Notes: a model not told the origin generated them from the sequence alone. Positions 30,468 through 39,913 are shown, numbered from the stretch's first letter. The stretch: DNA of 64,000 nucleotides from Cyanobium sp. FACHB-13342 (GCF_014697415.1 NZ_JACJRT010000009.1:124001-188000), one strand, 5' to 3'. Translations and numbers: made by a program.

Positions 30468-31325
30468 TCAACGGTCAGAGGGAGTCGCCCTGGTGGCCAG
30501 CGTGCTGGCCACCAGGGCTTTGATGTGGTCAGGACTCACCGTGGCGCCCTGCTCATCAACCTGAGATCCAACATCCCGGCGCCGCAGCCAGAGCAGATAT
30601 TCATGGTTGCCCGCCGGGCCGGTAATCGGCGACGCCACCAGCCCGCAGGCGTGCAGCCCCAGGGCCGCGGCCGCCCCAATCACGCCCGCAATGGCATCGC
30701 CATGGGCAGCGGGATCGCGCACCACCCCGCCCTTGCCCACCCGGGCCTTGCCCACCTCAAACTGGGGCTTGACCAGCAGCACCAGATCCGCCTGGCCATC
30801 GGGCTGAAGCAACCCCAGCAGGGCTGGCAGCACCAGGGCCAGGGAAATGAACGACACATCGGCCACCGCGAGGTCGGGCCAGGGGTCGTCGGCCCCGTAG
30901 AGATCAGCGGGGCTGAGATGGCGCAGGTTGGTGCGCTCGCGCAACACCACCCGGGGATCGCTGCGCAGGCTCCAGGCGGTCTGGCCGTACCCCACATCAA
31001 TGCCGTAGATGCGGGACGCCCCGTGTTGGAGCAGGCAATCGCTGAAGCCGCCGGTGGAGATGCCCCCATCCAGGCAGACGCGCCCGGACACCGTCAGGGG
31101 GAAGGTGTCGAGGGCCATCAGCAGCTTCTCACCGCCGCGGGAGACGAATCGGGGGGGCCGCTGCACCTGGAGCTCCGCCTCCGGCAGCACCTCCGTGCCG
31201 GGTTTGTCGAGCACCCGGTCACCCAGGCGCACCCGTCCGGCGCGAATGAGCTGCTGGGCCTGCTGACGGCTGACGGCCAAGCCGCGGGCCACGAGCTCCA
31301 GATCCAGACGTTGCTTGCGGGCCAT
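30468..31325 (-). CDS. tlyA: TlyA family rRNA 2'-O-methyltransferase
   Basis: The ATG at 31325 gives 285 residues, beginning MARKQRLDLELVARGLAVSRQQAQ split across the S4 RNA-binding domain (about 3-65). An FtsJ-like Rossmann methyltransferase domain follows (VCLDGGISTGGFSDCLLQHGA, VGYGQTAWSLR, DLAVADVSFISL). Family members methylate 16S/23S rRNA, and the 'hemolysin' name is historical. The 3' end contains a perfect 15-bp inverted repeat that looks like the terminator of the convergent glnB, so the last codons serve two roles. Confidence 0.92.
   Translation of the reverse strand: MARKQRLDLELVARGLAVSRQQAQQLIRAGRVRLGDRVLDKPGTEVLPEAELQVQRPPRFVSRGGEKLLMALDTFPLTVSGRVCLDGGISTGGFSDCLLQHGASRIYGIDVGYGQTAWSLRSDPRVVLRERTNLRHLSPADLYGADDPWPDLAVADVSFISLALVLPALLGLLQPDGQADLVLLVKPQFEVGKARVGKGGVVRDPAAHGDAIAGVIGAAAALGLHACGLVASPITGPAGNHEYLLWLRRRDVGSQVDEQGATVSPDHIKALVASTLATRATPSDR
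30487..30521 (+). terminator. Strong hairpin, likely glnB terminator inside the tlyA coding region
   Basis: Positions 30487-30501 and 30504-30518 form a perfect 15-bp inverted repeat separated by only GT, so about 4 bases form the loop. TTT follows at 30519-30521. It begins 27 bases past the glnB stop and lies within the last codons of the opposite tlyA gene. The T-tract is short. Confidence 0.7.
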
Positions 31326-31436
31326 GGCACTCGCGCTTTTGTGATCAAACCACAACGCAAACGGAACACATTCCAAGCAACGGGGCACTCCCACCAAAAC
31401 CCGTCAGAGGATGGTCCCCAACGATCTGCAGCGGCC

Positions 31437-31622
31437 ATGGCCAACAACGTGCTGGAGCTGCTCTACCCCGGCAGTTTTGTCAAACTGCGCAACCAACCAC
31501 CTGACCTGCCGCCCTTCCAGCTGATCCAGTGCCGCGGGGGCCGCTGCTGGGTGCGGCAGCAGGCCTGGGGCCAACTGGTGCATTGGGAAGTCTCCCACCG
31601 CCAGCTCACCACGGCGGCCTGA
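31437..31622 (+). CDS. Small protein of unknown function (61 aa)
   Basis: The ATG at 31437 gives 61 residues. The protein has the motifs NVLELLYPGSFVKLRNQP, FQLIQCRGGRCWVRQQAWG and VHWEVSHRQL. It looks like a small beta-rich fold, with two cysteines spaced C-x4-C and several Trp. Codon use matches the neighbours. It diverges from tlyA and precedes purB by about 55 bases, so it may share the purB transcript. I do not recognise a named family. Confidence 0.7.
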   Translation: MANNVLELLYPGSFVKLRNQPPDLPPFQLIQCRGGRCWVRQQAWGQLVHWEVSHRQLTTAA

Positions 31623-31677
31623 CCAGACTCCAGGGGGCGCCCCCATACATTGGTCTGGATGTGAGCCAGGCGCGGCC

Positions 31678-32973
31678 TTGATCGAGCGTTACACCCTGCC
31701 CGAGATGGGCGCCATCTGGAGCGAGGAAGCGAAGTTCCAGAGCTGGCTGGATGTGGAGATCGCGGCCACGGAGGCCAACTGCGAGCTGGGCCGGGTGCCA
31801 GCCGAAGCCGTGGCCACCATCAAGGAGAAGGCCTCCTTCAGCGTGGAGCGCATCCTCGAGATCGAGGCCGAGGTGCGGCACGACGTGATCGCCTTCCTCA
31901 CCAACGTGAATGAGCACGTGGGCGATGCGGGCCGCTACATCCACGTAGGCATGACCAGCTCGGATGTGCTCGACACCGGCGTGGCCCTGCAGATGAAGGC
32001 CTCGGTGCAGCTGCTGCGCACGGAGCTCGACAAGCTGGCCGATGCCCTGCGGGAGCTGGCGCGCGCCCACAAGGGCACCGTGATGATCGGCCGCTCCCAT
32101 GCCATCCACGGCGAACCGATCACCTTCGGGTTCAAGGTGGCCGGCTGGCTGGCGGAGGTGGTGCGCAACCAGGAGCGCCTCGAGCGCCTCGAAACGGTGG
32201 TGAGCGTGGGCCAGATTTCCGGGGCGATGGGCACCTACGCCAACACCGATCCCCAGGTGGAGGCGATCGCCTGCGCCAAGCTCGGACTGGAGCCGGATAC
32301 GGCCAGCACCCAGGTGATCTCCCGCGATCGCCACGCCGAATACATCCAGACCCTGGCCCTGGTGGGCGCCGCCCTGGAGCGGTTCTCCACCGAGATCCGC
32401 AACCTGCAGCGCACCGACGTGCTCGAGGTGGAGGAGAACTTCGCCAAGGGACAGAAGGGCAGCTCGGCCATGCCCCACAAGCGCAACCCGATCCGCAGCG
32501 AACGCATCGGCGGCCTGGCCCGGGTGCTGCGCAGCTACGTGGTGGCGGCCCTGGAGAACTGCGCCCTGTGGCACGAGCGCGACATCAGCCACAGCTCCGT
32601 GGAGCGCATGATGCTGCCCGACTGCTCCGTCACCCTGCACTTCATGCTGCGGGAGATGACGGACGTGGTGAAGGGCCTGGGGGTCTACCCCGCCAACATG
32701 GGCCGCAACATGAACGTCTACGGCGGCGTGGTGTTCAGCCAGCGGGTGCTGCTGGCCCTGGTGGGGAGCGGCATCAACCGCGAAGACGCCTACCGGATCG
32801 TGCAGCGCAACGCCCACACCGCCTGGAACACCGAGGGGGGCAACTTCCGCGCCAACCTCGAGGCCGACACCGAGGTGACCAGCCGCCTCAACGCCGAGCA
32901 ACTGGCCGAGTGCTTCTCCACCGACCTGCACCAGGAGAACCTGGGCGTGATCTGGCAGCGGCTGGGGATCTGA
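31678..32973 (+). CDS. purB: Adenylosuccinate lyase
   Basis: The 431-residue protein begins with a TTG start followed by IERYTLPEMGAIWSEEAKF, the normal PurB N-terminus. The fumarase-superfamily signature is GSSAMPHKRNP (about residue 262). The catalytic His/Ser regions are MTSSDVLDTG and RSHAIHGEP. It catalyses two fumarate-releasing steps of purine synthesis. No better ATG exists nearby, so TTG is the likely real start. Confidence 0.96.
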   Translation: MIERYTLPEMGAIWSEEAKFQSWLDVEIAATEANCELGRVPAEAVATIKEKASFSVERILEIEAEVRHDVIAFLTNVNEHVGDAGRYIHVGMTSSDVLDTGVALQMKASVQLLRTELDKLADALRELARAHKGTVMIGRSHAIHGEPITFGFKVAGWLAEVVRNQERLERLETVVSVGQISGAMGTYANTDPQVEAIACAKLGLEPDTASTQVISRDRHAEYIQTLALVGAALERFSTEIRNLQRTDVLEVEENFAKGQKGSSAMPHKRNPIRSERIGGLARVLRSYVVAALENCALWHERDISHSSVERMMLPDCSVTLHFMLREMTDVVKGLGVYPANMGRNMNVYGGVVFSQRVLLALVGSGINREDAYRIVQRNAHTAWNTEGGNFRANLEADTEVTSRLNAEQLAECFSTDLHQENLGVIWQRLGI

Positions 32974-33093
32974 GCAGGCAGCGACGCACGAGCTGTGAGC
33001 GAGGGCGTCAACCGAGAGGCGCCCTCCCAAACCAACGAAGCCACCCGAACACCGTTCTTGATTCCGTGCGTTCTGTACAGGATCAAGGACGCT

Positions 33094-33528
33094 TCACTTG
33101 TGATAAGGCCCGCCCTGTTGAATCGTGAGGGCCCGGTAGAGCTGCTCAAGCAGCAGCAGGCGGGCGAGATCGTGGGGAAAGGTCATCGGTGAAAGGCTGA
33201 GGCGCCAGCTGGCACGGGCCTTGAGGGCTGGATCAATCCCATCAGCGCCGCCGATCACCAAGGCCAGGCGCACGGAACCTGAGCCCTCAAGCCGCTGGGC
33301 AAAGGCCACTGAATCAAAACTCTGGCCTTCCTCGGTGAGCACCACCAGCTGCTCCTCCGGCCGCAGGGCAGCGGTGATCGCTTCGGCCTCGCGGGCCATG
33401 CCACCATCGCGGAGCTCCAACACTTCAAGCCCCGGCAACCGCTTGAGATAAAGCGCCACCCCTTCGCTCACCCAGCCCTTGCGCACCTTGCCGATGGCAA
33501 TGATGCGAATCCGGGCGGGATTGATCAC
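33094..33528 (-). CDS. rlmH: 23S rRNA pseudouridine-1915 N3-methyltransferase RlmH
   Basis: The GTG at 33528 overlaps the stop of the helicase gene (GTGA) and gives 144 residues, the usual RlmH length. The protein begins [19 protein letters not shown]. The SPOUT knot motifs are LVIGGADGI and [17 protein letters not shown]. It methylates pseudouridine 1915 of 23S rRNA. The translational coupling with the helicase fits an RNA-related unit. Confidence 0.95.
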   Translation of the reverse strand: MINPARIRIIAIGKVRKGWVSEGVALYLKRLPGLEVLELRDGGMAREAEAITAALRPEEQLVVLTEEGQSFDSVAFAQRLEGSGSVRLALVIGGADGIDPALKARASWRLSLSPMTFPHDLARLLLLEQLYRALTIQQGGPYHK

Positions 33529-36272
33529 GGCATCGGGCGCTCGATCGCCGGATCCAGCTGACCGTTTCCGCTGGCCAGCAGATCCTCGATCTCGCACACC
33601 GGGAAGCGGTTGATCGCCTTGAGGGCGGCGCGGGCCTTGGTGCGCAGCTGCTCGCTGATCGCCTCGCAGTAGGGCACCTGGGCCAGCAGGTCGACGGTGC
33701 GGCGCAGGATCCGCACCACATCGCCCTCATCGAGAGAGGTGTTGGCAATCACGTCGCTCCAGCTGGCCCCCTTCGCCCAGGCGTGCACCAGGCCGGTGAG
33801 CTCTGGCTCCCACCAGAGCGGGAAGGTCACCTTGGCGTGCTCCTGCTGGCGCTCCAGCTCGCGGCGCAGCCCGCGCAGATCGTGCAGGGCCTCCTCGGCG
33901 GCGGGGGGCGGCGGAAAGCCGCACCACAGATCGGGCCGATTCACCTCGGTGGAGATGGCCTCAAACACGGCCGCCAACTGGGGCGGATCGAGCTCATCGA
34001 GATGGCCGCTCATCAGGGCCAACCCCAGCCACAGCTCGTTGTCGCCGCGCAGGGCCGCCACGGTACGGCCCACCTCGGTGGGCTCCAGGCCATCGGCCCC
34101 CGCCAGCGCCCCAAAGAAGCGCAGCACCTCGATCAGGGCCAGGAAGGTGTCCCAGTGGCGGTTGGAGCGGAAGTGCAGCAGCCGCTGGCGCTCGTCGATC
34201 TCCAGCTGCAGTTCCTCCATGCGCCGGCGGTGCTTCTTGAGCTGGCGCCGGTCGCCCCAGCGGTGGGCCGGATGCAACTCCAGCTGCTCCTCCAGCTCGT
34301 GCACCAGCCGGGCATGGGCCTGCACCTCGCCGGCCAGGTCGTACTGGGGAGTGACCATGTCATGCCGGCTGGCCATGGAGGCCACCGCCAGGGCCAGGCC
34401 ACCACTGGCCTGGTCACCGTGGCGCAGCTCGCCGGCATGGCGCAGCTCGGGCGCGTCCACCTGGCTCACCTGCAGGCAGCTGAGCTCGGCATGGAGGGCC
34501 ACCACGGCACCGCAGGGCAGCAACAGCCACACGTTGTCGTCGGTGAGGCACTTGAGCAGGGGGAACTGGCCTGGCCCCTTGACCTTCTCGACGATCACCG
34601 CCGGCGTCACCCGACCGCGCAGCTGGGGGGCCTTGAGGCTCACCAAGGTGCCCTCACTGGCGAACTGCAGGGCGAGGGTGAGCTCGTGGGCGAGGGTTTC
34701 CTCGGCCTGCTGCTGCAGGATCCGCAGGATGCGGCGCTCCTCGCGCAGGTGGCCCCGCTGTTTCTCGTAGTCCTCAAAGTCGTCCCAGGGCACCTCGCCG
34801 GAGCCGTCCTCCAGGCTCTCGAGCTGCTGCATCAGCTGGGCGATGCGGGCCTCGTCCTCGGCCAGATCCAGGGTGGCCAGGTAGCGGCCAAAGCTGCGCT
34901 CCACCAGCTCCTTGGCCTTGGCCAGGTCGTAGCGCTGCAGCAGGTTGAGCACCATGCCGTAGCTGGGGGTGAACTGGCTCACCAAGGGATCGGCGGGGGC
35001 CGTGGCCAGCTGGCCCGCCTCGCGCACGCCCTCAAAGCGGCTCTGCACCGTCACCACATAGCCCTGGGAATCGAGCCCACGGCGGCCGGCCCGGCCGGCC
35101 ATCTGCAGGAATTCACTGCCCATCAAGGCCCGGTGGCCCCGCTCGGTGCGTTTGGAGAGGGCCGAGATCACCGTGGTGCGGGCCGGCATGTTGATGCCGG
35201 CGGCCAGGGTTTCGGTGGCGAACACCACCTTGATCAACCCCTGCTGGAACAGCTCCTCGATCAGCTCCTTCCAGGCCGGCAGCACACCGGCGTGGTGCGC
35301 CGCGATGCCCCGCAGCAGGGCCTCGGCGTGGCCACCCTCCCGCACGGCCTCGGGGGTGGTCGCCACGAAGGCATCGAGCCTGGCCTTGATGCGGGCCTGC
35401 TCCGCCGGCGTGACCAGGGTGGCCTTGCCCAGCTCCTTGACCCCCTTGTCACAGCCGCGGCGACTGAAGATGAAATAGATGGCGGGCAGCATGTCGCGCT
35501 CCGCCATCTGGGCCACCACAAAACCGAGCGGCGGCGCTTCGGGTTGGGGGGGCTTGGGCGTTTTCGGGCCCTTGCGGTGGCTGCCCTTGGGGGCGCGCCA
35601 CACCTTGCAATTGGGGTGCAGCCCCGTGCCCTCGTCGTTGAGCAGGGGGTGCAGGCCCTTGGCACTGCAGAAGCTGAAGGCCAGGGGCACCGGCCGGTAG
35701 TCGCTGAACACCAGCCGGGTGGGGCCATGCACCCGCTCGATCCAATCGGTGAGCTGACCGGCATTGGCCACCGTGGCCGATAGGGCCACCAGCTGGATGG
35801 GCGGCGGGCAATGGATGATCGATTCCTCCCACACGGTGCCCCGCTGGGAGTCGTTCATGTAGTGGCACTCGTCCAGCACCACCGCTTCCACGCCCTCGAG
35901 GGGGTCATCGCCTGAATCGGCTTCCGCGTAGAGCATGTTGCGGAAGATCTCGGTGGTCATCACCACCACCTGGGCCTCCCGGTTGAGGCTCAGATCGCCG
36001 GTGAGCAAGCCCACCTTGTCGGCGCCGAACTGGTGGCGGAAATCGCGCAGTTTCTGGTTGGAAAGGGCCTTCAGGGGCGTGGTGTAGAACACCTTCTGGC
36101 CATGGGCCAGGGCGCGGTAGATGGCGTACTCCCCCACCAGGGTTTTACCGGAGCCCGTGGGGGCACTCACCACCACCGAGTGGCCCTGGTTGAGGGCGTC
36201 GATCGCTTCCAGCTGGAAGTCGTCGAGCGGGAAGGGAAAAATCGCCCCCGGATCCAGCACCGAATCAGGCAC
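33525..36272 (-). CDS. Ski2-like DExH-box RNA helicase
   Basis: The 915-residue protein has an N-terminal helicase core. Walker A is [13 protein letters not shown], the DExH box is [11 protein letters not shown], then come motif III SATVAN and motif [18 protein letters not shown]. The C-terminal half contains a DSHCT/Mtr4-like helical region (about 700-890). It resembles the cyanobacterial and chloroplast Ski2-type helicases (ISE2-like) thought to act in RNA processing or ribosome assembly. That role is inferred from family. It overlaps rlmH by 4 bases. Confidence 0.92.
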   Translation of the reverse strand: MPDSVLDPGAIFPFPLDDFQLEAIDALNQGHSVVVSAPTGSGKTLVGEYAIYRALAHGQKVFYTTPLKALSNQKLRDFRHQFGADKVGLLTGDLSLNREAQVVVMTTEIFRNMLYAEADSGDDPLEGVEAVVLDECHYMNDSQRGTVWEESIIHCPPPIQLVALSATVANAGQLTDWIERVHGPTRLVFSDYRPVPLAFSFCSAKGLHPLLNDEGTGLHPNCKVWRAPKGSHRKGPKTPKPPQPEAPPLGFVVAQMAERDMLPAIYFIFSRRGCDKGVKELGKATLVTPAEQARIKARLDAFVATTPEAVREGGHAEALLRGIAAHHAGVLPAWKELIEELFQQGLIKVVFATETLAAGINMPARTTVISALSKRTERGHRALMGSEFLQMAGRAGRRGLDSQGYVVTVQSRFEGVREAGQLATAPADPLVSQFTPSYGMVLNLLQRYDLAKAKELVERSFGRYLATLDLAEDEARIAQLMQQLESLEDGSGEVPWDDFEDYEKQRGHLREERRILRILQQQAEETLAHELTLALQFASEGTLVSLKAPQLRGRVTPAVIVEKVKGPGQFPLLKCLTDDNVWLLLPCGAVVALHAELSCLQVSQVDAPELRHAGELRHGDQASGGLALAVASMASRHDMVTPQYDLAGEVQAHARLVHELEEQLELHPAHRWGDRRQLKKHRRRMEELQLEIDERQRLLHFRSNRHWDTFLALIEVLRFFGALAGADGLEPTEVGRTVAALRGDNELWLGLALMSGHLDELDPPQLAAVFEAISTEVNRPDLWCGFPPPPAAEEALHDLRGLRRELERQQEHAKVTFPLWWEPELTGLVHAWAKGASWSDVIANTSLDEGDVVRILRRTVDLLAQVPYCEAISEQLRTKARAALKAINRFPVCEIEDLLASGNGQLDPAIERPMP

Positions 36273-36351
36273 GCTGCTGTCGGAGCTGTGTCATCACCCC
36301 ATCCTATGGGCCCCAGGCCTGGCCCAGCCCTGCCCTGCCTGGGCCTAGCGT

Positions 36352-37623
36352 TTGGCTGACGCGGCCAGGTCATTGGGATCCAGGTCATTGAGATCCAGCC
36401 CCTCGGGCTCCAGCACGCTGTGGCGTGACGACCTGCAGCGACAACTCGCCGCGATCACCCCCGAGCGACGCCGGGCGTTGCGCAGCTTCAAGCCAGGTGA
36501 GGCCCCCGGCTCCTTGGAAGCCGCCAGCCTCCCCACCAGCGCCGCTGCGAATCCAGCCGTCCCCTTGCTGGATCTGGCCAGCAACGACTACCTCGGCCTG
36601 AGCCGCCACCCCAGCCTGGTGGCGGCAGCCCAGGCCGCGGCCGAGGCAGAGGGAGTCGGTGCTGGGGCGTCCCGCCTGGTGAGCGGCAGCCGGCCGGTGC
36701 ATGCCCAGCTGGAAACAGCCCTGGCCAGCTGGCTGGGACGGGACCGGGTGTTGCTGTTCCCCAGCGGCTTCCAGGCGAACTTGGCGGCGGTGACCGCCTT
36801 GGCCGATCGTCACAGCCTGGTGCTGGCCGACCGGCTGATCCACCACTCCCTGCTCAGCGGGGTGCGCGCCAGCGGCGCCCGGCTGCAGCGCTTTGCCCAC
36901 AACGACCTGGCCGCCCTGGAGCAACGGCTGCAAGCCGCCCGACGGGATCGGCCCCACCAGCGCCTGCTGGTGCTGAGCGAAAGCCTGTTCTCCATGCAGG
37001 GCACCAGTCCGGAGGTGGGGCCCCTGGCAGCCCTTTGTGCGAGTCACGGTGCGGCCCTGCTGCTCGACGAAGCCCACGCCCTCGGGGTGCTGGGACCCGG
37101 CGGCCGGGGCCTGGGCTATGGCCTCAACGGGGAGGGAGGCCAAGCCGAGATCGCCCTGATCAGCGGCACCTTCGGCAAGGCCTTCGGCAGCGGTGGGGCC
37201 TTCCTGGCCGGCGGCAACCTGGTGATGGAGTGGCTGCTGCAATGCAGCGGCCCGTTCCGCTACACCACGGCCCTGGCGCCGCCCCTGGCCGCCGCGGCCC
37301 TGGCGGCCCTGGCCTGCCTGCAGGCCGCCCCCCGTGGGGTGCAACTGCTGCAACGGGCCGCGCGCTGGCGCACCGCCCTGGAAGCGGCGGGCTGGCCTCG
37401 CCCCCCCGGCACGGGCCCGATCCTGCCGCTGCTGGTGGGGGATGACGGCTGCGCCCTAGCCCTGCAGCAACGGCTGGAGGACGCGGGTCTGCTGAGCGTG
37501 GCCATCCGTCCGCCGACGGTGCCCGAGGGCACGGCACGCCTGCGGCTGGTGCTGCGTCATGACCTGCCGGAGGGCAGCCTGGAGCGGTTGCTGACAGCCC
37601 TCGGAGACCCACCATGCAGGTGA
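36352..37623 (+). CDS. bioF: 8-amino-7-oxononanoate synthase
   Basis: The PLP enzyme joins pimeloyl-ACP or -CoA and alanine in biotin synthesis. Conserved features are LDLASNDYLGLSRHP, the substrate-binding HHSLLSG, the cofactor Asp in LLLDEAHALGVLG, and the Schiff-base Lys in SGTFGKAFGSGG (about residue 272 of the long form). There is no ATG near the start. TTG codons at 36352, 36373 and 36388 are candidates; the last gives a length closer to the family. The first codons contain a 15-base tandem repeat. It overlaps the bioH-like start by 10 bases. Confidence 0.93.
   Translation: MADAARSLGSRSLRSSPSGSSTLWRDDLQRQLAAITPERRRALRSFKPGEAPGSLEAASLPTSAAANPAVPLLDLASNDYLGLSRHPSLVAAAQAAAEAEGVGAGASRLVSGSRPVHAQLETALASWLGRDRVLLFPSGFQANLAAVTALADRHSLVLADRLIHHSLLSGVRASGARLQRFAHNDLAALEQRLQAARRDRPHQRLLVLSESLFSMQGTSPEVGPLAALCASHGAALLLDEAHALGVLGPGGRGLGYGLNGEGGQAEIALISGTFGKAFGSGGAFLAGGNLVMEWLLQCSGPFRYTTALAPPLAAAALAALACLQAAPRGVQLLQRAARWRTALEAAGWPRPPGTGPILPLLVGDDGCALALQQRLEDAGLLSVAIRPPTVPEGTARLRLVLRHDLPEGSLERLLTALGDPPCR
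36367..36396. repeat. 15-base tandem duplication at the bioF 5' end
   Basis: AGGTCATTGGGATCC (36367-36381) is followed directly by AGGTCATTGAGATCC (36382-36396), differing at one base. Each unit carries one of the candidate TTG start codons of bioF. Confidence 0.8.
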
Positions 37624-38297
37624 TCGCCATGCACGGCTGGGCCGGCGATGCCCGGGGCTGGGAACCCTTCCTGGATGCCTGGCAGCGGCGCAGCTGGCAC
37701 TGGCAGTGCGGCGACCGGGGCTATGGACCGCGGCCCCCCGAGACCGTGGCCTGGCGGCAGAACGCGGGCCCGCGGGTGGTGATCGCCCACTCGCTCGGCT
37801 CCCATCTGGTGCCACCCGCCGTGCTCCAGCAGGCCGATGCGGTGGTTCTGCTGGCCAGCTTTGGCCGTTTCGTGCCCGAAGGCACCGCCGGCCGCCGTCT
37901 GCGAGCCGCCATGGCGGCGATGGCCGAGCAGCTCGCCTCAGACCAGGCCAGCGCCATGCTGCAGGCCTTCCTGGACCGGGCCGCTGCCCCCCAGCCAGCC
38001 AGCCTGCTACCGCCCGGCATCGCGGCCGCCCCCCTGGGCGATGCCGGACGGCAGCGGCTGCAGGACGACCTGGCCCTGCTGGCGGCCACCACCGGGCTGG
38101 CCCCGGCGTTTCCGCCCCACGCCCGGGTGCTGATCGTGGAAGGGGGCGCCGATCAGATCGTGGTCCAGGAGGCGCGCGCACTGCTGCGCGATGCCTTACC
38201 CGCAGCCGACACCCTCGTGCTGGCCGGGGTGGGGCACTGCCTGCTGAGCCCGGCGTTGGTGCCCCTCGTGTGCGGCTGGATCGAGGGACTGCCGTGA
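37614..38297 (+). CDS. bioH: BioH-like alpha/beta hydrolase (pimeloyl-ACP methyl ester esterase)
   Basis: The 227-residue protein has an alpha/beta hydrolase fold: an oxyanion-hole region at VIAMHGWAGDARGW, the nucleophile Ser in IAHSLGSH, a C-terminal Asp in VEGGADQIVV and His in AGVGHCLLSP. The position between bioF and bioC supports a role in cleaving pimeloyl-ACP methyl ester. Direct homology to E. coli BioH is modest, so the gene name rests largely on context. Its stop overlaps the bioC GTG by 4 bases. Confidence 0.82.
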   Translation: MQVIAMHGWAGDARGWEPFLDAWQRRSWHWQCGDRGYGPRPPETVAWRQNAGPRVVIAHSLGSHLVPPAVLQQADAVVLLASFGRFVPEGTAGRRLRAAMAAMAEQLASDQASAMLQAFLDRAAAPQPASLLPPGIAAAPLGDAGRQRLQDDLALLAATTGLAPAFPPHARVLIVEGGADQIVVQEARALLRDALPAADTLVLAGVGHCLLSPALVPLVCGWIEGLP

Positions 38298-39073
38298 CAT
38301 CCCCTTCCTTCAGCAGCCCTGGATTCAGCAGCCAGGTGGGCGCGCGCTTCAGCCGCCAGGCTCCCAACTACACCCACCAGGCCCGCCTGCAGCAGGGGGT
38401 GGCCTGGCGGCTGGCCCACCTCTGCGCCCCCCTGCCCGTGCCGAACGGCCCCCGGGCCGACCTGGGCGCCGGCAGCGGGTTGGTGGGCCAGGCCCTGGAC
38501 TGCCAGGGGCTGGCCGGACCCCTGCTGCAACTCGATCTCTGCGCGGAGCTCCTGGCCCACAATCCCCTGGCTGGAGCGGACCGCGCGCTGGTGTGGGACC
38601 TCAACCAGGGGCTGCCCCAAGCCCTGCAGCAGGCCGCCCTGCTCACCTCCAGCTTTGCCCTGCAGTGGCTCGAGGACCCCGCTGCCCAGCTGCAGCACTG
38701 GTGCGGCGCCTTGTGCCCGGGCGGATGGCTGGCCCTGGCGGTGCCCACCGCCGCCAGCTTCCCCCAGTGGCACCATGCCGCCACGGCCGCCGGGGTGCCC
38801 TGCACGGCCCTGCCCTTGCCCCAGGCCGAGGTGCTCCTGGCCGCCGCCAGACGCGGGGGTCTGGAGCTGATGCACAGCCACCGGCTGACCTTCAGCCGCA
38901 CCTACGGCAGCGGCCTCGGCTTTCTGCAACAGCTGAAAACCCTGGGGGCCAGCGCCAGCCGCTCCCGTCGCCTGAATCCAGACCAGCTGCGCCGGCTCTT
39001 GGACAGCTGGCCTGGCCATGGACGGGTGAGCTGGGAGGTGCTACTGCTGCTAGGCCAGCGGCGATCGCGATGA
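38294..39073 (+). CDS. bioC: Malonyl-ACP O-methyltransferase BioC
   Basis: The GTG at 38294 overlaps the bioH-like stop (GTGA) and gives 259 residues. FSRQAPNYTHQARLQQGVAWRL is the BioC N-terminal signature, interrupted here only for length. SAM motif I is in ADLGAGSGLVGQAL, and TSSFALQWLEDP follows as in BioC proteins. The C-terminal half includes FSRTYGSGLGFLQQLKTLGA. It methylates malonyl-ACP so that fatty acid synthesis can build the pimeloyl chain. The next gene, bioD, overlaps by 4 bases. Confidence 0.92.
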   Translation: MTSPSFSSPGFSSQVGARFSRQAPNYTHQARLQQGVAWRLAHLCAPLPVPNGPRADLGAGSGLVGQALDCQGLAGPLLQLDLCAELLAHNPLAGADRALVWDLNQGLPQALQQAALLTSSFALQWLEDPAAQLQHWCGALCPGGWLALAVPTAASFPQWHHAATAAGVPCTALPLPQAEVLLAAARRGGLELMHSHRLTFSRTYGSGLGFLQQLKTLGASASRSRRLNPDQLRRLLDSWPGHGRVSWEVLLLLGQRRSR

Positions 39074-39744
39074 GCGTGCCCCAGCCCCACCAAGCGGCGC
39101 CCCAACTGGTGATCTGCGGCACCGACACCGACGTCGGCAAGACGGTGGTGAGCGCCCTGGTGGTGCAGGGCCTCGGGGCCCACTACTGGAAGCCGGTGCA
39201 GAGCGGTCTCGAGGGCGGGGGTGACAGCGGTCGGCTGCAAGCGCTGCTGCAGCTGCCGGCCGAGCGCCTGCTGCCGGAGGCCTACCGGCTGCGAACACCG
39301 GTGTCGCCCCACTGGGCCGCCGAACAGGAGGGCATCGCCATCGACCGGGCCCGGCTGACCTTGCCGGCGGTGCCGGGCCCCCTGGTGGTGGAAACCGCCG
39401 GGGGGCTGCTGGTGCCGTTGCGGCGCGACTGGCTCCAGATCGACCAGCTGGCGGTCTGGGGGCTGCCGGTGCTGCTGGTGGCCCGCAGCGGCCTGGGCAC
39501 CCTCAACCACACCCTGCTGTCGGTGGAGGCCCTACGCCGCCGCGCCATCCCCCTGCTGGGCCTGGTGCTGAACGGCCCCCTCCATCGGGACAACCCCGCC
39601 ACCCTGGCTTCCCTGGCCCAGACACCGGTCCTAGCCCAACTCCCGCCCCTGGACCCCCTCACGGCCCCAGCCCTGGCCACCCAGTGGCAAGCCCAGAACC
39701 TGGGCCATAGCCTGGCCCTGGCCCTGAACCACCGGCACCCATGA
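39070..39744 (+). CDS. bioD: Dethiobiotin synthetase
   Basis: The ATG at 39070 overlaps the bioC stop and gives 224 residues. The P-loop is ICGTDTDVGKTVVS, followed by the DAPA-binding YWKPVQSG. A VETAGGLLVPL motif replaces the usual EGAGGxxVP, with the acidic residue retained as Glu. It closes the ureido ring of dethiobiotin using ATP and CO2. Upstream aminotransferase activity (BioA or BioU) is not encoded nearby. Confidence 0.94.
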   Translation: MSVPQPHQAAPQLVICGTDTDVGKTVVSALVVQGLGAHYWKPVQSGLEGGGDSGRLQALLQLPAERLLPEAYRLRTPVSPHWAAEQEGIAIDRARLTLPAVPGPLVVETAGGLLVPLRRDWLQIDQLAVWGLPVLLVARSGLGTLNHTLLSVEALRRRAIPLLGLVLNGPLHRDNPATLASLAQTPVLAQLPPLDPLTAPALATQWQAQNLGHSLALALNHRHP

Positions 39745-39896
39745 CCAAACAACACTGGCTGGTGAGTGGCGTGCTGGTGCTCCTCTGCGGCGGGGTTCTG
39801 GTGCTGTTCACCGACGTCGAAGACTCCCTGACCCGCTGGATTAACTGCGGCCCCATCGCCACGGAGGCCGAGCGCCGCAGCACCATCTGCCGCTGA
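39741..39896 (+). CDS. Small single-pass membrane protein (51 aa), end of bio operon
   Basis: The ATG at 39741 overlaps the bioD stop by 4 bases (ATGA), exactly as the other bio genes overlap. This is the main evidence that it is real. The product has a short polar start (MTKQHW), one hydrophobic helix (about residues 7-23, LVSGVLVLLCGGVLVLF) and a soluble tail with two cysteines (INCGPIATEAERRSTICR). The topology and function are unknown. It is too short to be caught by many gene finders. Confidence 0.65.
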   Translation: MTKQHWLVSGVLVLLCGGVLVLFTDVEDSLTRWINCGPIATEAERRSTICR

Positions 39897-39913
39897 CCGC
39901 GGTTCAACAACGC

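Noticed and set aside
33001-33026. Inverted repeat GAGGGCG/CGCCCTC after purB
   Set aside because: The stem is 7 bp with a 12-base loop and no T-tract on either strand, so it is not called as a terminator.
36345-36584. 80-aa minus-strand frame across the bioF start
   Set aside because: Overlaps bioF coding sequence; only its last ~20 residues look protein-like, so it is noted as a finding but not called as a gene.
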